A model generated the notes under the pieces. It saw nothing but the letters and a program-made list of their open reading frames with translations. It did no database searches and was not told the DNA's origin. Below are positions 1-8,941 of a DNA stretch of 64,000 nt, one piece after another. Origin of the DNA: Segatella hominis. GTDB lineage: Bacteria > Bacteroidota > Bacteroidia > Bacteroidales > Bacteroidaceae. Within the stretch, counting starts at the first letter, position 1, and every line of letters starts with the position of its first letter. A program made the translations under genes and the position numbers. The stretch lies in NCBI RefSeq assembly GCF_019249725.2, contig NZ_CP137559.1:3227001-3291000 (forward strand), read 5' to 3'.

Positions 1-2313
1 GTGGGTTATACCGATCAGGGAACTTATGATGAGGCATCTCTTCCAGAAAGTTATAAGAACTTCATGAAGGCTTATCAGGAGATGGTAGAGGCTTTGACCA
101 AGGGCGATCAAGCTACTCTGCGCAATTTGGCAGAGGTAAAAGCTTACCGTTCTTCGGTAAATTCTACTCATTCCAAGGCAGTTTCTCCTTTATTGGGTAA
201 TATTGCATGGAATCAGAGTAAGCCTTTTAATAATATGTGTCCGATTTATGATGGTAAAAATCGGGCTGTTACTGGTTGTGTGGCTACGGCTATGGCACAG
301 GTAATGGCTTATTATAAGCATCCTAAACAATTGTTGCAGGATATTCCTGAATATACCAGGAAATGGTATGGCAGAGATGTAGCTGTTCCTGGTATCAGCA
401 AGAGCGATGGCGTATATGATTGGGACAACATGTTACCTTTCTATAGTAGTGCCGAGGGTAGTTATACCGAAGCACAGGCCAATGCTGTAGCCAAACTGAT
501 GTTTCATTGTGGAGCTGCCGTGAAGATGGGGTATGGTGAAATGTCGGGTGCAAATCTTACACCAGCGCCCTTGGCTAAGTATTTCGGATATGATGCCGAT
601 ATGATGCTGGATTTATCCCGCTCTTTATATTCCCTGGCAGAATGGACTCAGATTCTTGATAATGAATTGGCTGCTGGGCGTCCTGTTTTCTATTCAGGTT
701 CTTCTACTGATGGTGGTCATCAGTTTATCTGTGACGGTTCCGATGGACAGGGACTTTATCATATCAACTGGGGCTGGGGAGGCTATCAGAATGGTTATTT
801 TGATGTTACAATCTTGAATCCTGAGAAGGGTGGTGTCGGCTCCGGTAATGCACCTGATGGTTACAACCGCAGCTGTAGTATGTTGGTTGGTGTGGCTCCT
901 GATAATGGTAAGGTAGATGAGCCTGTAGCACCTTTTGTCCCTATTGTGCAGAGCTATTGGGATAAAATGTCTGTTTTTGAACTGACTAAGGATACAAGAA
1001 ATCAGGTTTCAGATAAGTTTGCTCTGAAAATACAGAATTATTTCTGTAATCAGGGACGCCAGGATATGACAGGCTCTTTAGCTTATGGTATATTGAAGTC
1101 TGATGGTACTTATGTTCCAATCTCTGGGGTTAAGAAATTCTCTTTTAAGGGTATTCAAGATAATGGCGGAACTTATGGTAATACTTTCTTATTTGAATTT
1201 GATTATGCTTTCCCAATCGGACAGACCACGATCTATGCGATTTATAGTACCGATCATGTTCATTGGAACAAATGCGCTAATTCTGAAATGCGACCTTATG
1301 TCGTTGAGGCTACAGCTCAAAAACTTACTCGGGTTCGCTCGCAATTGAAAGCAGATATCACTCCAACCGAAGAACTATTGGGTGGATTTACCAATGGCTT
1401 TGAAATTACTATCCAGAATCAGGGTGATATCGAATATTTGGGAGCCATCAATATCTTCAGCAATACGACTGCTACTATGCCAGACCAAGCCGCGACGGAT
1501 GTGTATGTCACGGTTCCTGCGCATAGTTCTATTACCAGAAAAGTAGAGTTGTCTCCTTCGGAAGGTGATTTATATCTTTGGTTGACTGATGCAGGAGCAG
1601 AAAATGTCTTTGTTAATGGCAAAAAGTTTACGGTGGAAGCAACACCTGCAGCCCCTGTATTCACAGTTGTAAAGGCATGGACCAATGCGGCTCCAAATGA
1701 ATATGAGACCGAAAAGGCGACTTATGGTAGTAATAAAGTGAAAGCTCCAAAGACGAATGATGCTTTTGCCCAATTCAATTTTGCTATCAAGAACGATGGA
1801 GGTACAGCTTTGTTGAAATATGCCTTGGTAGCATATAGTACGAATGAAAGAAGCTTTGTTCCTCGTTTTGAGACGGTACGCATTCCTGGTAATGGAGCGA
1901 CCACTACGATTTCTAAGTCTTTCGATCCTAATGAGTTGGGAGGCAATACTATCATCTCTGATTTGTGGTTCGTAAGTTTGACAGATGGTAGTTATTACAA
2001 TATTCCAAATACATTGTCTGAAAACAAACTTTACATCGTGAATTCGGGTAGTTATTATCCGTTGAAACCTTTTAATTTGGTTGTCTATGTAGCTGGTCAG
2101 CCTTCTGGTATTTCAACCATTTCCTTGAACAAGGGTATCTATGGTGGCAATGGCGAGATTATCATATCATCTGACCGCTCTCAGACCGTAAAGATCTTTA
2201 ATCTGAGTGGACAGAAAGTAACTTCAGTTGCAGTTCAGGCAGGTGAAAGACAAGTGATTCCTGTGCCTTCAGGCATTTATATTGTAAATGGAATCAAAGT
2301 GATTGTGAAGTAA
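1..2313 (+). CDS. C10 family (streptopain-like) secreted cysteine protease, 5' end missing
   Basis: The frame is open from base 1, so the true start, signal peptide and most of the propeptide lie upstream; the GTG at the edge is probably not the start. In window numbering the catalytic Cys is C93 in TGCVATAMAQ and the catalytic His is H240 in DGGHQFICDG, followed by the NWGWGG motif typical of C10 peptidases. After the protease domain come about 450 residues of beta-rich Ig-like modules. The last 70 residues (SGISTISLN, then KIFNLSGQKV and GIYIVNGIKVIVK) resemble the C-terminal sorting-type tails of Bacteroidota secreted proteins. It should act outside the cell on host or dietary protein. A second C10 protease lies at 30348-32099. 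No T-rich terminator is obvious right after the stop; an interrupted palindrome follows at 2372. Confidence 0.9.
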   Translation: MGYTDQGTYDEASLPESYKNFMKAYQEMVEALTKGDQATLRNLAEVKAYRSSVNSTHSKAVSPLLGNIAWNQSKPFNNMCPIYDGKNRAVTGCVATAMAQVMAYYKHPKQLLQDIPEYTRKWYGRDVAVPGISKSDGVYDWDNMLPFYSSAEGSYTEAQANAVAKLMFHCGAAVKMGYGEMSGANLTPAPLAKYFGYDADMMLDLSRSLYSLAEWTQILDNELAAGRPVFYSGSSTDGGHQFICDGSDGQGLYHINWGWGGYQNGYFDVTILNPEKGGVGSGNAPDGYNRSCSMLVGVAPDNGKVDEPVAPFVPIVQSYWDKMSVFELTKDTRNQVSDKFALKIQNYFCNQGRQDMTGSLAYGILKSDGTYVPISGVKKFSFKGIQDNGGTYGNTFLFEFDYAFPIGQTTIYAIYSTDHVHWNKCANSEMRPYVVEATAQKLTRVRSQLKADITPTEELLGGFTNGFEITIQNQGDIEYLGAINIFSNTTATMPDQAATDVYVTVPAHSSITRKVELSPSEGDLYLWLTDAGAENVFVNGKKFTVEATPAAPVFTVVKAWTNAAPNEYETEKATYGSNKVKAPKTNDAFAQFNFAIKNDGGTALLKYALVAYSTNERSFVPRFETVRIPGNGATTTISKSFDPNELGGNTIISDLWFVSLTDGSYYNIPNTLSENKLYIVNSGSYYPLKPFNLVVYVAGQPSGISTISLNKGIYGGNGEIIISSDRSQTVKIFNLSGQKVTSVAVQAGERQVIPVPSGIYIVNGIKVIVK

Positions 2314-2371
2314 TACCATCGTGAAATAGGATGAATGTCTCCAGCGTGATGGTGGAGATAAAGAGAAAAGT

Positions 2372-2447
2372 CCCACAGATTTCACAGATTACACAGATAT
2401 TTTCGACGCCAAAACTTAAATCTGTGTAAATCTGTGAAATCAGTGGG
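2372..2447. repeat. Interrupted palindrome of the CACAGATT type
   Basis: Left arm 2372-2398 (CCCACAGATTTCACAGATTA...) and right arm 2420-2447 (...TCTGTGAAATCAGTGGG) are near-perfect inverted copies separated by 21 bases. Each arm itself contains tandem ACAGATT/AATCTGT words. I recall similar sequences dispersed in Bacteroidota intergenic regions. It may also end transcription of the C10 gene. Function unknown. Confidence 0.7.
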
Positions 2448-2488
2448 ATAAAAAAAGAGCCACAAATCTTTCGATTTGCAGCTCTTTG

Positions 2489-2570
2489 TACCCAGACCCG
2501 GGATCGAACCGGGATGGATTGCTCCACTGGTGTTTGAGACCAGCGCGTCTACCGATTCCGCCATCTGGGC
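2489..2570 (-). tRNA. tRNA-Leu (anticodon CAA)
   Basis: The minus strand folds as an 82-nt class II tRNA. The acceptor starts GCCCAGA and is closed by TCTGGGT plus discriminator A. The D-arm carries GGCGGAATCGGTAGACGC, the anticodon stem-loop is CTGGT-CTCAAAC-ACCAG (CAA at the centre), a short variable arm follows, and the T-arm is ATCCCGGTTCGATCCCGGG with the GTTCGAT loop. The CCA end is not encoded, as is common in this phylum. Anticodon CAA reads TTG leucine codons. The first pair is G-T (wobble), a small irregularity. Confidence 0.95.
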
Positions 2571-2727
2571 GAATGCCTCTCGGCTTATTTGCGGTTGCAA
2601 AGGTACTAATAATTTTTGAACTGGCAAACTTTTTGCTGACTTTTTTTCAAAAAAATGCATTTTTATTTCGAAAACACTAAATTTTTGTTGTTTTTCACCT
2701 TATCTATATTAATTTGTGGAAAAAAAC

Positions 2728-2758
2728 TTGGTTGGTTCACATATATTTTTTACCTTTA
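2728..2758 (+). promoter_or_regulatory. Bacteroidota-type promoter for the mannose-1-phosphate guanylyltransferase gene
   Basis: A TTG at 2728-2730 and TACCTTTA at 2751-2758 (one mismatch to TAnnTTTG) are 20 bp apart. The -7 element lies about 40 bases before the ATG at 2798. The match is good but not perfect. Confidence 0.5.
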
Positions 2759-2797
2759 CATCAGAATTTCAAAACTAACAATTAAGTTTCTTAATAT

Positions 2798-3889
2798 ATG
2801 ACAATAAATGATAGCAACAATTATTGCGTGATACTCGCAGGTGGTAAGGGTAGAAGACTTTGGCCATGCAGTCGAAGCAATTACCCGAAACAATTTATCG
2901 ATTTCTTCGGGGTGGGGCGTACCCAGTTGCAGCAGACCTACGATAGAATGGTGAAGATTGTGCCTGCCGACCATATTTTTATCAATACTAATGAGGAATA
3001 TGTGGAACTGGTCAGGGAACAGTTGCCGCAGATTCCTGCTGAACGAATCATGGCCGAACCGATTCATCGCAATACGGCTCCAAGTGTAGCTTGGGCAAAC
3101 CATCGTGTTTCGCAGTTGAATCCGAAAGCCTGCTTGATTACCACTCCTTCCGATCAGGCAGTTTTCAATGAGGAAGCTTTCAAGGAAAATGTACTGAAAG
3201 GACTGGCTTTTGTTGCTGAAAACGATAGATTTCTCTCGTTAGGTGTAAAACCAACCCGTCCAGAACCAGGATATGGTTATATCCAGTTGGGCGATGCAGA
3301 AGGGGATAATCTCTATAATGTTCAGTCATTTACAGAGAAGCCTGAGCGTGATTTTGCCAAAATATTTGTTGATAGTGGTGAATTTTATTGGAATACAGGT
3401 ATTTTCATTTCCAATGTCAAGCATTTACGCGAGAGTTTTTCTCAAATTCTGCCTGCTGTACTGAGAGGTTTCGATGAGTCTTATCGCACTTTTGATGTGG
3501 AGACAGAGAATGCCTATATGAAGCAGAATTTCCCTTCATATCCAAATATTTCCGTAGATTATGCCATCTTAGAGAAGTCAGACAATGTATCTGTATTGAA
3601 GTGTGATTTCGGTTGGGCTGACCTCGGCACCTGGCACAGTATCTATGAGGCAATGCAGAAGAGCGAGGATGATAATGTGATTATAGATAGTGATGTCATG
3701 ATGGAAAACTGCCATCGTAATGTCATCAAACTGCCAAAGGGCAAACTCGCAGTTCTCAATGGTTTGGATGGTTTCATTGTAGCAGAGAAGGACAATGTAC
3801 TCTTGATCTGCAAGAAAGAAGATTCCTCTGCATTGGTTCGCAAATATGTGAATGAAGTGCAAATGAAGAAGGGCGAAGAATACATTTGA
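2798..3889 (+). CDS. manC: Mannose-1-phosphate guanylyltransferase (GDP-mannose pyrophosphorylase)
   Basis: The 363-residue protein makes GDP-mannose from mannose-1-phosphate and GTP, supplying mannose and fucose units for capsule, LPS and glycoprotein glycans. The N-terminus has the nucleotidyltransferase signature LAGGKGRRLWPCSR (about residues 13-26), then YPKQF, later TTPSDQ and FTEKP, all family landmarks. The length matches the short, single-domain form: there is no C-terminal phosphomannose isomerase cupin as in bifunctional AlgA/ManC enzymes. It stands alone, with its own promoter and a convergent neighbour, so it is not part of a glycan operon here. Confidence 0.93.
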   Translation: MTINDSNNYCVILAGGKGRRLWPCSRSNYPKQFIDFFGVGRTQLQQTYDRMVKIVPADHIFINTNEEYVELVREQLPQIPAERIMAEPIHRNTAPSVAWANHRVSQLNPKACLITTPSDQAVFNEEAFKENVLKGLAFVAENDRFLSLGVKPTRPEPGYGYIQLGDAEGDNLYNVQSFTEKPERDFAKIFVDSGEFYWNTGIFISNVKHLRESFSQILPAVLRGFDESYRTFDVETENAYMKQNFPSYPNISVDYAILEKSDNVSVLKCDFGWADLGTWHSIYEAMQKSEDDNVIIDSDVMMENCHRNVIKLPKGKLAVLNGLDGFIVAEKDNVLLICKKEDSSALVRKYVNEVQMKKGEEYI

Positions 3890-3894
3890 TATAA

Positions 3895-3970
3895 TGAGAA
3901 ATGACAAATGAGAAATGAGAAATGAACGGCTATTTTGCTGCATTTCTCATTTCTCATTTGTCATTTCTCA
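3895..3970. terminator. Perfect 30-bp inverted repeat between convergent genes
   Basis: The arms 3895-3924 (TGAGAAATGACAAATGAGAA...) and 3941-3970 are exact reverse complements with a 16-base loop. The stem sits between manC (stop 3889) and the convergent HIT gene, and its right arm contains the HIT stop codon. It is probably a bidirectional terminator built from a dispersed ATGAGAA-rich repeat. There is no clean T-tract. Confidence 0.65.
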
Positions 3971-4378
3971 GTCTTTGTCATTTTTTTGAAATTCTGTGTA
4001 GATCTTATTAGAGATCTCCTTGAATTCCTCTTCAGTCAGTTTGAGATGTTCCTTGCGGAAGTTGACATCAGCCTCACTGTTCATAGGGATGAGGTGGATA
4101 TGTGCATGAGGAACTTCCAGACCCAAAACGACCTGTGCCACTTTTTTGCAAGGGAAAGCAGCCTTGATGGCCTTTGCTACTTTCTTGGCGAATACTTCAA
4201 ACTCAGCGAGGTCTTCGTCTTCCATATCAAAGATATAATCCACTTCCTTGCGAGGAATGACCAATGTGTGTCCCTTGCCGATAGGACTAATGTCTAAAAA
4301 AGCGTAGAACTTATCGCTTTCTGCGCATTTGTAGCTGGGAATCTCTCCCGCTGCAATCTTAGAAAAAATACTTGCCAT
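3968..4378 (-). CDS. HIT family hydrolase (histidine triad nucleotide-binding protein)
   Basis: The 136-residue protein carries the histidine triad VPHAHIHLIP (H91, H93, H95) and the FLDISPIGKGHTLVIP block. HIT proteins of this branch hydrolyse nucleotide phosphoramidates or adenylylated substrates in the cytoplasm. I chose the Met beginning MASIFSKIAAGEIP because family alignments start there; an upstream in-frame ATG at 4390 would add only MKEI. The downstream neighbour on the same strand is greA, 149 bp upstream of this start. The stop codon lies inside a 30-bp perfect hairpin. Confidence 0.93.
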   Translation of the reverse strand: MASIFSKIAAGEIPSYKCAESDKFYAFLDISPIGKGHTLVIPRKEVDYIFDMEDEDLAEFEVFAKKVAKAIKAAFPCKKVAQVVLGLEVPHAHIHLIPMNSEADVNFRKEHLKLTEEEFKEISNKIYTEFQKNDKD

Positions 4379-4477
4379 AATCTCTTTCAATTAAACATTT
4401 ATAATAGAAACTTTATTTCTCTCTCTTCGCATCATTCTCATTTGATATTATATTTAGTGGGCTTACATGTCATAATA

Positions 4478-4523
4478 AAAGGAACTGCCATAAGGGCTTG
4501 GGAGCCGATATGATAGTTCCTTT
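4478..4523 (-). terminator. Hairpin terminator after greA
   Basis: Arms AAAGGAACT (4478-4486) and AGTTCCTTT (4515-4523) are exact inverted copies, 5 bases beyond the greA stop. On the minus strand a short T-rich run (TTTTATTATG) follows. Confidence 0.65.
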
Positions 4524-4527
4524 ATTT

Positions 4528-4995
4528 TTATTCAAATGAGATTTTGTCGATACGGAGCTTGATGGTGCCGCGAGGAATCTTGATTTCTACAATCTCGCCC
4601 ACCTTCTTGTTGAGCAATCCCTGTGCGATAGGAGTCTTGATGGAAATTTTGCCTTCCTTCAAGTTAGCCTCGCTTTCGCTCACGATAGTATATGTCATCT
4701 TTGCCTTGTTGACCATGTTGGTCATTTCCACCTTAGACATAATCTGCACGCAATCAGTGCTCAACTGCTTGGTGTCGATGATCTTAGCCTCGGCAATGGT
4801 GAGTTTGATACGATTGATTTTATCTTCAAGATGAGCCTGTGCCTCCTTAGCGGCATCATACTCTGAGTTCTCACTTAGGTCACCCTTGTCTCGGGCTTCA
4901 GCAATTGCGGCTGATGCCTTTGGGCGCTCTACTGTAGTGAGCTGTTTTAGTTCTGCTACGAGTTTATCGTAACCTTCTTGTGACATGTAAGCCAT
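4528..4995 (-). CDS. greA: Transcription elongation factor GreA
   Basis: The 155-residue protein rescues backtracked RNA polymerase by stimulating cleavage of the nascent RNA. It has the N-terminal coiled coil (about residues 1-75) with the tip GDLSENSEYDAAKEAQ, where D39 and E42 match the acidic residues that place the catalytic metal. The C-terminal FKBP-like domain holds TPIAQGLLNKKVGE. Length and architecture are standard. It is flanked by hairpins on both sides, so it is probably a single-gene unit. Confidence 0.96.
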   Translation of the reverse strand: MAYMSQEGYDKLVAELKQLTTVERPKASAAIAEARDKGDLSENSEYDAAKEAQAHLEDKINRIKLTIAEAKIIDTKQLSTDCVQIMSKVEMTNMVNKAKMTYTIVSESEANLKEGKISIKTPIAQGLLNKKVGEIVEIKIPRGTIKLRIDKISFE

Positions 4996-5057
4996 AATTC
5001 TTCTTATTAATTTATAGTTATTAATGTGATTTCTTAGAGGGTAAAAAATAAAGAATC

Positions 5058-5078
5058 CCGGTGCCAGTTAAGCACCGG
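5058..5078 (-). terminator. GC-rich hairpin downstream of the helicase gene
   Basis: CCGGTGC (5058-5064) and GCACCGG (5072-5078) form a 7-bp stem with a 7-base loop. On the minus strand it is followed by ATTCTTTATTTTTT. It lies 90 bp beyond the helicase stop and before greA. Confidence 0.6.
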
Positions 5079-5168
5079 AATCCTGTATCTTTAATCTCTA
5101 TTGAATTATCTTTGTTTTTTCTATTCTTTTGCAAAGATAGGACTTTATTTCCATACCGCCAAACTTTT

Positions 5169-8100
5169 TCAATGAAATTTCTCAAAAAAGCCGCCTTTTC
5201 CTTTTACGTATTCCATTAAATCATTAAAAATCTGATTATTACGGAGAATTTCAGGATTACCGGTCATAATCATTTGCCTTCTTGCACGAGTGATGGCTAC
5301 GTTCAGTTTACGGTCGATGATATGACCGTCTTCTATAAAACTGTTTCCTGCCAGGAAGTCCAGTTGCCAGATGTTCTGGATGGTAAAACTGTAGATGATG
5401 ACATCACGCTGGCTGCCCTGGTATCTTTCTACGGTGTCGATGCTGATTTTCTCCAGTTCTGGAATACCAAGTTTCTCGATTCCCTTTCGCACCATGGCTA
5501 TCTGGTTGCGGTAAGGTACGATGACTCCCACTGTTTTCTGACTATCGAACTGATCTCCGTAATATCGGTGTATGCGGCGAAGTATATCTACTACGATTTC
5601 TGCTTCGTTGGCATTGATCTTGTCGGAAATATTCGGCTCCTTGCAGAATTCTGATGGTATGAATATCATACGATGATTCTTCAGATGTTCATCGAGTTCA
5701 TCCTCTGATGGAAGAGAATAGGCAAGTTGGGTTTCCAACTGGTGCTTGCATGGTACCGGTTCCAGTTGTTCCCGGCGATAGAACATCTTGTTTGGGAACT
5801 CGGCTATTTCTGGATGCATTCGTCCTTGACGGCGCAAAATGCCGATGAAATCGGTACGATGCTCATGGTCTTCCCAGCGGATGAGGCGCTCGAAAAGGGA
5901 GTTGCGGCAGTTGGTAAGGCAGATGCCCTGTAGAATACTCATATCCATCAGGCTGTTCTGCTGACTGTCATTGATGGTAGGAATGGCAGAGTCCTGTTCA
6001 CTCTGCTGTACCACCGCTGGCAGTTGCTTATAGTCTCCGATGAGGATAAACTTGTCTATAGCTGAAAGCAATCCGATGAGATTGGGTTCCAGAATCTGAC
6101 TCGATTCATCGATGATGGCAAGCTTGAAATGCTTCAGATTGAATATGAAAGGCTTGGAGGTCATCATCGAGGTTGTTCCCACGATGACGCGCGTACCTAT
6201 TATATATTGTTTGATGGCTTCCAACTTCGGACATTGGGCAATGGCTTTTTCTATCAGATATGGACGGAATCGCTCATCGCAGGAATATTCGCTACCGAGT
6301 CGCAGAAATGGGATGCCGGAATCTACCAGCATCTCGCAGATTTCATCCACGGCACGATTGGTATAGCTCATCAGTAGGATGGAAGAGGCTGGCTTTTGAG
6401 CCGTCTTTCCTCCAGCGGCGATGCTTTCTGCTGTCGGCATTCCTGTTCCATCGTTCAATGCTTCTTCTACCATAAACTTCAAGGCACGACTTGTCTTTCC
6501 TGTTCCCGGAGGTCCCACGAGCAGAAAGTAATCCTGTGCCTGTTTGGCTCTCAGGATGATATCGTCAAGCACTTCGTCATAATGTCTGGTCAGCGTGAGC
6601 GAGGTGTTGCGGCGGGGAGGGCGCTGCCCTAATAGCAAGTCGCGCTTCTCTTGAGGTGCACAGATAAACTGGTGCAGATTGCGGATGCTTCCACCGGTGC
6701 TGGCATCGGTAGTACCATGCTCGATAGCGTATGGCTTGTCCATTTCGAAGATGTCAGCATTCTGTTGACCATCGTTGAGATGTACCACGATTTCATGGGA
6801 ATGAATCTCCTGCAATACACCTTTATATAATATAGCTTTCCTGACGTCTGGTTCTTCTTTCAGTTTGTAGGTATAGAGATATACCATGTCGCCGATACGG
6901 AAATTGGGCAGGAAGTCCTTGCCTTGGTCGGGTACGCTCAGGGTAATGGTATCGTAACCGCTACCTTCTCCACTCTGATCCTTTCTGATGATATGAAGGT
7001 CGGTATAGATGTTGCCCGCATCCTTTTTCTCGGCAAGGGGCATCGTCCAGAGATCGCTGCTCGAAGTATTGCTTCCTTCCTGGGCACCTACTTTGGAAAT
7101 CATCTGTTCGCGGAGCACAAAAGTCATCATCCTGCAGAAGTAGGCTTCTTCTAAAGGACTGAGTGCATGAAGCGGGTCGGTGATGTCTGCCAGTTGTGGC
7201 TTCAGGTACTTGTTGTAGAAGAAGTCCTGGGTGCCTGCTACATTGAGAACATCAGGGGTAAACTCATTCAGCGCATGCTCGAATCCCTTCTTGGCTATTT
7301 CAAAAGAAGCGGCAACGAGTTGGTTGCGGTATTCGATGGCTTCCCTGAAAAGTTTCTGGTAATAGGCTACCACCATCAGTCCGTTCTGCGGCTGGTACTT
7401 GGAGTAGAGCAGACGGATGTTGACGAGATTGTTGCCCAACTTGAAGTTGTGCTGCAATACGCCATAGTAGAGCAGCAACTGTACATAGTGGGGCACCAGT
7501 TGGAAACTGTGGTAATTAGGGTCTGCCTGATGGCTTTCGATATTGAGGTTTCGTCCTGATTTCTGTTCTACGAGAAGTTTGCAGTCGGTGGTCATCAGAT
7601 CGACACGTCCCTGTATGCCAAGGGCTTCGCACACGAATGACGGCTCCAGGATAGCTTTCTTCCGGTCGTAGATGCCCTCGCCCCGAAAGGCATTCATCTG
7701 TGCCTGGGAGGCGGTGCGGGGGAAGAGAATATCCACTACCTGCTGCAGATTGTAAGCCTGCAGGTTGGCATCGGTATAGAATTTCTTGGCGTCAAACCAG
7801 GGACAGGTGCAAAATTCCAGAGCCTTTTCTCTGAAATTGCTCTTGATTGTTTCGTTCACCTGATACTTGCCATGCGAATTGATGATATCGTCGAGCGCAG
7901 CACCGGCAAAGTTACCAAGTAGGGTAGCCTGGGTGTTGGCACGGGGTTTCATCAGATTCAAGAGATATAGCAGGGGATGATGACCGAACTCGGTAAAGCA
8001 GGCTGCGATACTACTGATGTCAATGAGATAATCCGGTTCTACGATGATGAGTCGGGGCGTGATGACTGGTTGGCGTATCTGACAGTCGAGCAGGTTGAGC

Positions 8101-8666
8101 TGCATGCCTTCCTCCAATATTTCGCAGAGATAGGTATGGTCGATGCCGTTTGCCTCATCTTTGAGACAAACGAGATGTTCTTCCTCATCAGTATCATGGT
8201 CGATATCCACATGGATGAAGTCCGCGTCCCAGTTTTTCACGATGCAGCGGATGCGTCGGTTGCTGATGTCGAGTCCCTTCTGGTAGGGGCGGTTGGTATG
8301 TGGGATGAGAACGGTCAGTTCATGTGGAATATCAGTCTGGCATACGGCAGAGATCAAGATGGCGAGCGCACGGGCATCGTACTTCAGATCTTCCTCCGAT
8401 AGAGGTTCCTGCTTGTTGCTGTGTCGGCGCATGGTCTGGATGGCAATCTTGTCGGCTATTTTGATGCCATGTACCTTGCAGAGATAATCCACCTGGGCGA
8501 AAAGGTTACCGAAAGCTTGTTTCGTATTCTTTACTCCTTCGTGGCAGCAGAGGATGAGCGTATCGTGCATCATCTTGTTGCGTGTAGCCGGTTCCAGGTC
8601 AGGAAGCATCAAGAGTTCCCTTACCCGCAGGAAAAGTTCTGTGGCGGATATGTTGTTTTGATTCAT
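5169..8666 (-). CDS. Dna2-like PD-(D/E)XK nuclease - superfamily 1 helicase fusion
   Basis: The protein has about 1165 residues. The N-terminal half contains a PD-(D/E)XK-type nuclease signature, QGRVDLM then LLVEQKSG (about residues 355-370). The C-terminal half is an SF1 helicase: Walker A GPPGTGKTS (about 717), motif II IIDESSQ, GDYKQLP (motif III), DTVERYQGSQRD (motif V) and LNVAITRAR (motif VI). This order matches Dna2-type nuclease-helicases, which process DNA ends or flaps. Related proteins occur both in repair and in phage defence; the context here does not decide. The reading frame extends to a TTG at 8675, but a TAACTTTG element covers 8673-8680, so the ATG at 8666 is the better start. 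Confidence 0.85.
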   Translation of the reverse strand: MNQNNISATELFLRVRELLMLPDLEPATRNKMMHDTLILCCHEGVKNTKQAFGNLFAQVDYLCKVHGIKIADKIAIQTMRRHSNKQEPLSEEDLKYDARALAILISAVCQTDIPHELTVLIPHTNRPYQKGLDISNRRIRCIVKNWDADFIHVDIDHDTDEEEHLVCLKDEANGIDHTYLCEILEEGMQLNLLDCQIRQPVITPRLIIVEPDYLIDISSIAACFTEFGHHPLLYLLNLMKPRANTQATLLGNFAGAALDDIINSHGKYQVNETIKSNFREKALEFCTCPWFDAKKFYTDANLQAYNLQQVVDILFPRTASQAQMNAFRGEGIYDRKKAILEPSFVCEALGIQGRVDLMTTDCKLLVEQKSGRNLNIESHQADPNYHSFQLVPHYVQLLLYYGVLQHNFKLGNNLVNIRLLYSKYQPQNGLMVVAYYQKLFREAIEYRNQLVAASFEIAKKGFEHALNEFTPDVLNVAGTQDFFYNKYLKPQLADITDPLHALSPLEEAYFCRMMTFVLREQMISKVGAQEGSNTSSSDLWTMPLAEKKDAGNIYTDLHIIRKDQSGEGSGYDTITLSVPDQGKDFLPNFRIGDMVYLYTYKLKEEPDVRKAILYKGVLQEIHSHEIVVHLNDGQQNADIFEMDKPYAIEHGTTDASTGGSIRNLHQFICAPQEKRDLLLGQRPPRRNTSLTLTRHYDEVLDDIILRAKQAQDYFLLVGPPGTGKTSRALKFMVEEALNDGTGMPTAESIAAGGKTAQKPASSILLMSYTNRAVDEICEMLVDSGIPFLRLGSEYSCDERFRPYLIEKAIAQCPKLEAIKQYIIGTRVIVGTTSMMTSKPFIFNLKHFKLAIIDESSQILEPNLIGLLSAIDKFILIGDYKQLPAVVQQSEQDSAIPTINDSQQNSLMDMSILQGICLTNCRNSLFERLIRWEDHEHRTDFIGILRRQGRMHPEIAEFPNKMFYRREQLEPVPCKHQLETQLAYSLPSEDELDEHLKNHRMIFIPSEFCKEPNISDKINANEAEIVVDILRRIHRYYGDQFDSQKTVGVIVPYRNQIAMVRKGIEKLGIPELEKISIDTVERYQGSQRDVIIYSFTIQNIWQLDFLAGNSFIEDGHIIDRKLNVAITRARRQMIMTGNPEILRNNQIFNDLMEYVKGKGGFFEKFH

Positions 8667-8675
8667 AGGCAACAA

Positions 8676-8941
8676 AGTTACAAAAATTATAAATACTCTT
8701 ATAATAAAGGTATTTATAATTATTGATAATTAACTGTTAACTTTGGGGATCTGCTTCTCTATATCTTTCTTTTCGTTACTAATCTTGTTCTCTCTCTCTT
8801 GATTTTCTTTCTTAAAATTCCGATAAGAATCCTATTTGGCTGCAAAGTAATAAAAATAATGCAGAAAACCTTGCGGATTCAAGAATATTTCGTAAATTTG
8901 TAGCCCTCTATATTATATAATAAGGTATAAAGACTTAGATT
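8676..8941. other. AT-rich divergent intergenic region
   Basis: The 266 bp separate the minus-strand helicase from guaD. I see no ORF. It contains a candidate guaD promoter (8871-8900) and, just before the start codon, the word TATATAATAAGGTATAA (about 8921-8937), which also occurs in the leaders near 38101 and 46526 on the other strand. Confidence 0.5.
8871..8900 (+). promoter_or_regulatory. Promoter for guaD
   Basis: TTG at 8871-8873, a 19-bp spacer and TAAATTTG at 8893-8900 fit the Bacteroidota consensus. The start codon follows at 8942. Confidence 0.65.
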
